Source of the DNA: an uncultured Clostridia bacterium | Lineage (GTDB): Bacteria; Bacillota; Clostridia; Oscillospirales; Acutalibacteraceae | Length of the DNA: 7,447 nucleotides | Reading direction: 5' to 3' | Assembly (NCBI GenBank): GCA_945221685.1 | Contig: CALYNN010000074.1 | Location: 1 to 7,447 of the forward strand | Shown here: one piece after another, positions 5,337-7,447 of the stretch | Position numbering within the stretch: position 1 is the stretch's first letter | How the letters are laid out: each line of letters opens with the position of its first letter | Notes under the pieces: model-generated | The model's database searches: none | The model's input: the letters and a program-made list of their open reading frames with translations, nothing else | What the model was told of the DNA's origin: nothing | Position numbers and translations under genes: made by a program

Positions 5337-7076
5337 ATGGCACTGAGCGAATCATTTTTGCAGGAGCTTAGATTTAAAACTGATATAGAAGATGTTATTT
5401 CTTCCTATGTAAGCCTAAAAAAGCGAGGCTCAACCTCTGTTGGCTTGTGCCCGTTCCATAACGAAAAAACTCCTTCTTTTACTGTATATAACGATACGCA
5501 GTCGTTTTATTGCTTTGGCTGCGGCGTAGGCGGAGAGGCTATAACCTTTATACGAAAAATCGAAAATTTAGATTACATTGACGCAGTTAAGCTTTTGGCG
5601 CAGAGGGCAGGACTGCAAATGCCAGACGATGGCTTTGACGACAGCCTTTCAAAAAACAGAAGAACAATTCTTGCCATTAATCGCGAAACTGCTAAATTTT
5701 ATCATAGCTATATGTTGAGCGACCAAGGCAGGACAGGCTATGATTATTTCATAAACAGGGGATTAACGCCAAATACTATTACAAGATTCGGTCTCGGCTA
5801 TGCTCCTGACAAATGGGACGCACTGTTTAAGCACCTGAAAAGCAAGGGATTTAAGCCATCGGATATGGTGAGCGCAGGCGTCGTGAAATTAAGTAAAAAC
5901 AAGGAAAGGTATTATGATAATTTCAAAAATCGGGTAATGACTCCGATAATTGATGTAAGGGGCAATGTAATAGCTTTCGGCGGCAGAGTCCTTGACGACA
6001 GCAAGCCTAAATACATTAACACAAACGATACAATGGTTTATAAAAAAACCAACGAGGTATTCGGTCTCAATTTAGCAAAGGACAGCAAGAGCGACAGTCT
6101 TATTCTCTGCGAGGGATATATGGATGTAATAGCTATGCACCAGGCAGGCTTTACAAATGCCGTTGCAGGCTGCGGAACTGCGCTGACAAATGAGCAGGTA
6201 AGATTAATCAGCAGATATGCAAAGGAGGTTATTCTTGCCTATGATGCCGATGAGGCAGGTCAGAAGGCCCTAAATAAAGCAATTAATTTGTTTAAGCAAA
6301 CAGACATTAAAATAAGAATTCCTACGCTTAAGGGCGGCAAGGACCCGGACGAAATAATTAAAAAATTCGGCAGAGATAAGTTTAAGGCAATGCTTGACGG
6401 AGCATCAAACGATATTGAATTTCATTTGTTTGATTTGCGCGGAAAATACAATCTTGCCTCATCACAGGGGAAAATTGATTTTCTTAAGGAAGCGCTTAAT
6501 GTTCTTGCTCCCACCACGCCGATTGAACAGGATATATATATCACAAGGCTATCCGATGAGCTTGGTGTAGAAAAGGGAAGCATAAGGCTTCAGCTTGACC
6601 AGCTTATAAAAAAGAATAGCAGCCGTCAAAAAACAAGAGAATATAAGGCTATTGTTAACGACAGCATACGGCAGGGGCAAAGAATTTCTCACGAAGCAAA
6701 CACCTCTGTCAAGAAGCTGAAAGCCGAGGAAAGAGTTATAGGCTTACTTTTAAAATATCCAAGCTGCGCAGATTTGTGCTCTGATTTCAGCAGTGAGCTG
6801 ATGACGGAGGGCTTTTACAGAAAGGTTTACGAGCTGCTGACAGACAGAATTGCCAAAAGCCTCGATACAGAGCTGATAAGCTTAAGCGGCTTTTTATCGG
6901 AAAGCGAGATGAGCAGGCTGTCTGAAATATCAGCAAAAAATCAGGTCAGCAACAACTGCAAAAAGGAATTTACGGATTGCTTGAAAACCATTAAAGCGGA
7001 AAGCTCTGCCGACGCTTATGGCGTTGCAAAGCTCAGCGATGATGAATACAGAAACCTGTTCAAAAAGAATACTTAA
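5337..7076 (+). CDS. dnaG: DNA primase
   Basis: This is a complete 579-residue DnaG, close to the usual length of about 590-600. It makes the short RNA primers for the replicative polymerase at the fork and binds the DnaB-type helicase. The N-terminal CHC2 zinc finger has Cys38, His41, Cys59 and Cys62 with the canonical C-x2-H-x17-C-x2-C spacing (CPFHNEKTPSFTVYND, then FYCFGCGVGG). The core follows with NRVMTPIIDVRGNVIAFGGR (198-217) and YINTNDTMVYKK (226-237). The Toprim catalytic domain has Glu259 in LCEGYMDVIAMHQAG, and Asp303 and Asp305 in LAYDADEAGQKA, then GGKDPDE (333-339). A charged linker near 420-465 leads to the C-terminal helicase-interaction domain, which is less conserved as usual. 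The start ATG has a near-perfect AAAGGAGG at 5321-5328, 8 nt upstream. No clear terminator or promoter separates it from the gene before it, so it is probably read from the same transcript. No key residue is missing. Confidence 0.98.
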   Translation: MALSESFLQELRFKTDIEDVISSYVSLKKRGSTSVGLCPFHNEKTPSFTVYNDTQSFYCFGCGVGGEAITFIRKIENLDYIDAVKLLAQRAGLQMPDDGFDDSLSKNRRTILAINRETAKFYHSYMLSDQGRTGYDYFINRGLTPNTITRFGLGYAPDKWDALFKHLKSKGFKPSDMVSAGVVKLSKNKERYYDNFKNRVMTPIIDVRGNVIAFGGRVLDDSKPKYINTNDTMVYKKTNEVFGLNLAKDSKSDSLILCEGYMDVIAMHQAGFTNAVAGCGTALTNEQVRLISRYAKEVILAYDADEAGQKALNKAINLFKQTDIKIRIPTLKGGKDPDEIIKKFGRDKFKAMLDGASNDIEFHLFDLRGKYNLASSQGKIDFLKEALNVLAPTTPIEQDIYITRLSDELGVEKGSIRLQLDQLIKKNSSRQKTREYKAIVNDSIRQGQRISHEANTSVKKLKAEERVIGLLLKYPSCADLCSDFSSELMTEGFYRKVYELLTDRIAKSLDTELISLSGFLSESEMSRLSEISAKNQVSNNCKKEFTDCLKTIKAESSADAYGVAKLSDDEYRNLFKKNT

Positions 7077-7094
7077 ATGAAAGAGGAAAAAATT

Positions 7095-7447
7095 ATGAAG
7101 AATGTTAATACTGCACCACAGAATGTTACCGATGAAAAAAAGCAAAACGCGTTTAAAAAGCTTATTGAAAAAGGTAAGCAGACAGGCCGCCTGACCACTC
7201 AGGAAATAGACAATCTTATTGTTGAGCTTGACCTTGATGTTGAGGAGCTTGAAAAATTAAACGAGCAAATTGATTCTGCAAATATTAATATTATCGACGA
7301 TTTTTCCGCAGAAGCACTTGATAGCATTAGCCTTGAGGTTGATCTTCCAAAGGAAAAAGACGCCGCCGATACCGTTGCAGTTAACGACAACGCCGCAATG
7401 GATGACCCTGTTAAAGTATATCTTAAGGAAATCGGTAAGGTACCTCT
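7095..7447 (+). CDS. rpoD: Primary RNA polymerase sigma factor, N-terminal part (cut by window edge)
   Basis: The reading frame is open to the right edge and gives the first 117 residues of the housekeeping sigma factor (SigA/RpoD), which directs RNA polymerase to -35/-10 promoters. Residues about 16-60 (NAFKKLIEKGKQTGRLTTQE and onward) match region 1.1, the autoinhibitory domain. An acidic linker follows (INIIDDFSAEALDSISLEVD). MDDPVKVYLKEIGKVP (102-117) is the hallmark start of region 1.2. The remaining regions 2-4 lie beyond the window. The ATG at 7095 is chosen because GAGGA (7083-7087) sits 7 nt upstream. An in-frame ATG at 7077, directly after the dnaG stop, has no Shine-Dalgarno at a suitable distance and would add only six residues. 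The gap after dnaG is 18 nt, so the two are almost certainly co-transcribed, as in the classical macromolecular synthesis operon. Confidence 0.96.
   Translation, partial: MKNVNTAPQNVTDEKKQNAFKKLIEKGKQTGRLTTQEIDNLIVELDLDVEELEKLNEQIDSANINIIDDFSAEALDSISLEVDLPKEKDAADTVAVNDNAAMDDPVKVYLKEIGKVP

Noticed and set aside
7077..7094. ATG directly after the dnaG stop as the rpoD start
   Set aside because: It has no Shine-Dalgarno upstream, whereas GAGGA is properly spaced before ATG 7095. It cannot be wholly excluded as a coupled re-initiation start, but it changes the protein by only six residues.
1..7447. CRISPR arrays, insertion sequences, tRNA/rRNA genes, riboswitches, phage or defence genes
   Set aside because: Looked for on both strands; no repeated spacer-like units, terminal inverted repeats, transposase motifs, structured long leaders or foreign-looking genes were seen.

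Overview
This window looks like a chromosomal housekeeping region of a moderately AT-rich, low-GC Gram-positive bacterium, most likely a gut-type Clostridia (Oscillospiraceae/Ruminococcaceae-like; inferred from protein style and gene order, not proven). Support comes from strong AAGGAG-type ribosome binding sites, a TTG start, AT-rich intergenic DNA with sigma-A-like TATAAT boxes, and the order dGTPase-like gene, dnaG, rpoD, which is common in Clostridia. I see no mobile element, CRISPR array, tRNA/rRNA gene, phage gene or change of codon style.

Layout. (1) 1-500, minus strand: 5' part of a nitroreductase-family flavoprotein, cut by the left edge. (2) 501-638: divergent promoter region with a promoter candidate for each side and a small inverted repeat over the tex promoter. 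(3) 639-3303, plus strand: a two-gene unit of tex (RNA-binding S1 protein) and a short YgjP/DUF45-type zinc metallopeptidase, 4 nt apart. (4) 3308-3336: a hairpin that can terminate transcription from both sides. (5) 3335-4171, minus strand: a membrane-anchored YkuE-like metallophosphoesterase, convergent with the tex unit. (6) 4172-4291: second divergent promoter region. (7) 4292 to the right edge, plus strand: a dGTPase-like HD phosphohydrolase, DNA primase (dnaG) and the beginning of the primary sigma factor (rpoD), apparently one operon.

How the genes fit together. The right-hand operon is a Clostridia form of the macromolecular synthesis operon: dNTP pool control, priming of replication, and the housekeeping sigma factor. 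The tex unit pairs a nucleic-acid-binding protein with a peptidase of unknown role. The metallophosphoesterase and nitroreductase are single genes as far as the window shows. No gene-free stretch exceeds 300 bases; the longest gaps (501-638 and 4172-4291) are promoter regions.

Overall this is an ordinary core region. The findings are modest: a possible operator at the tex promoter, the compact peptidase coupled to tex, the compact bidirectional terminator, and very short predicted leaders. I found no convincing undescribed system.
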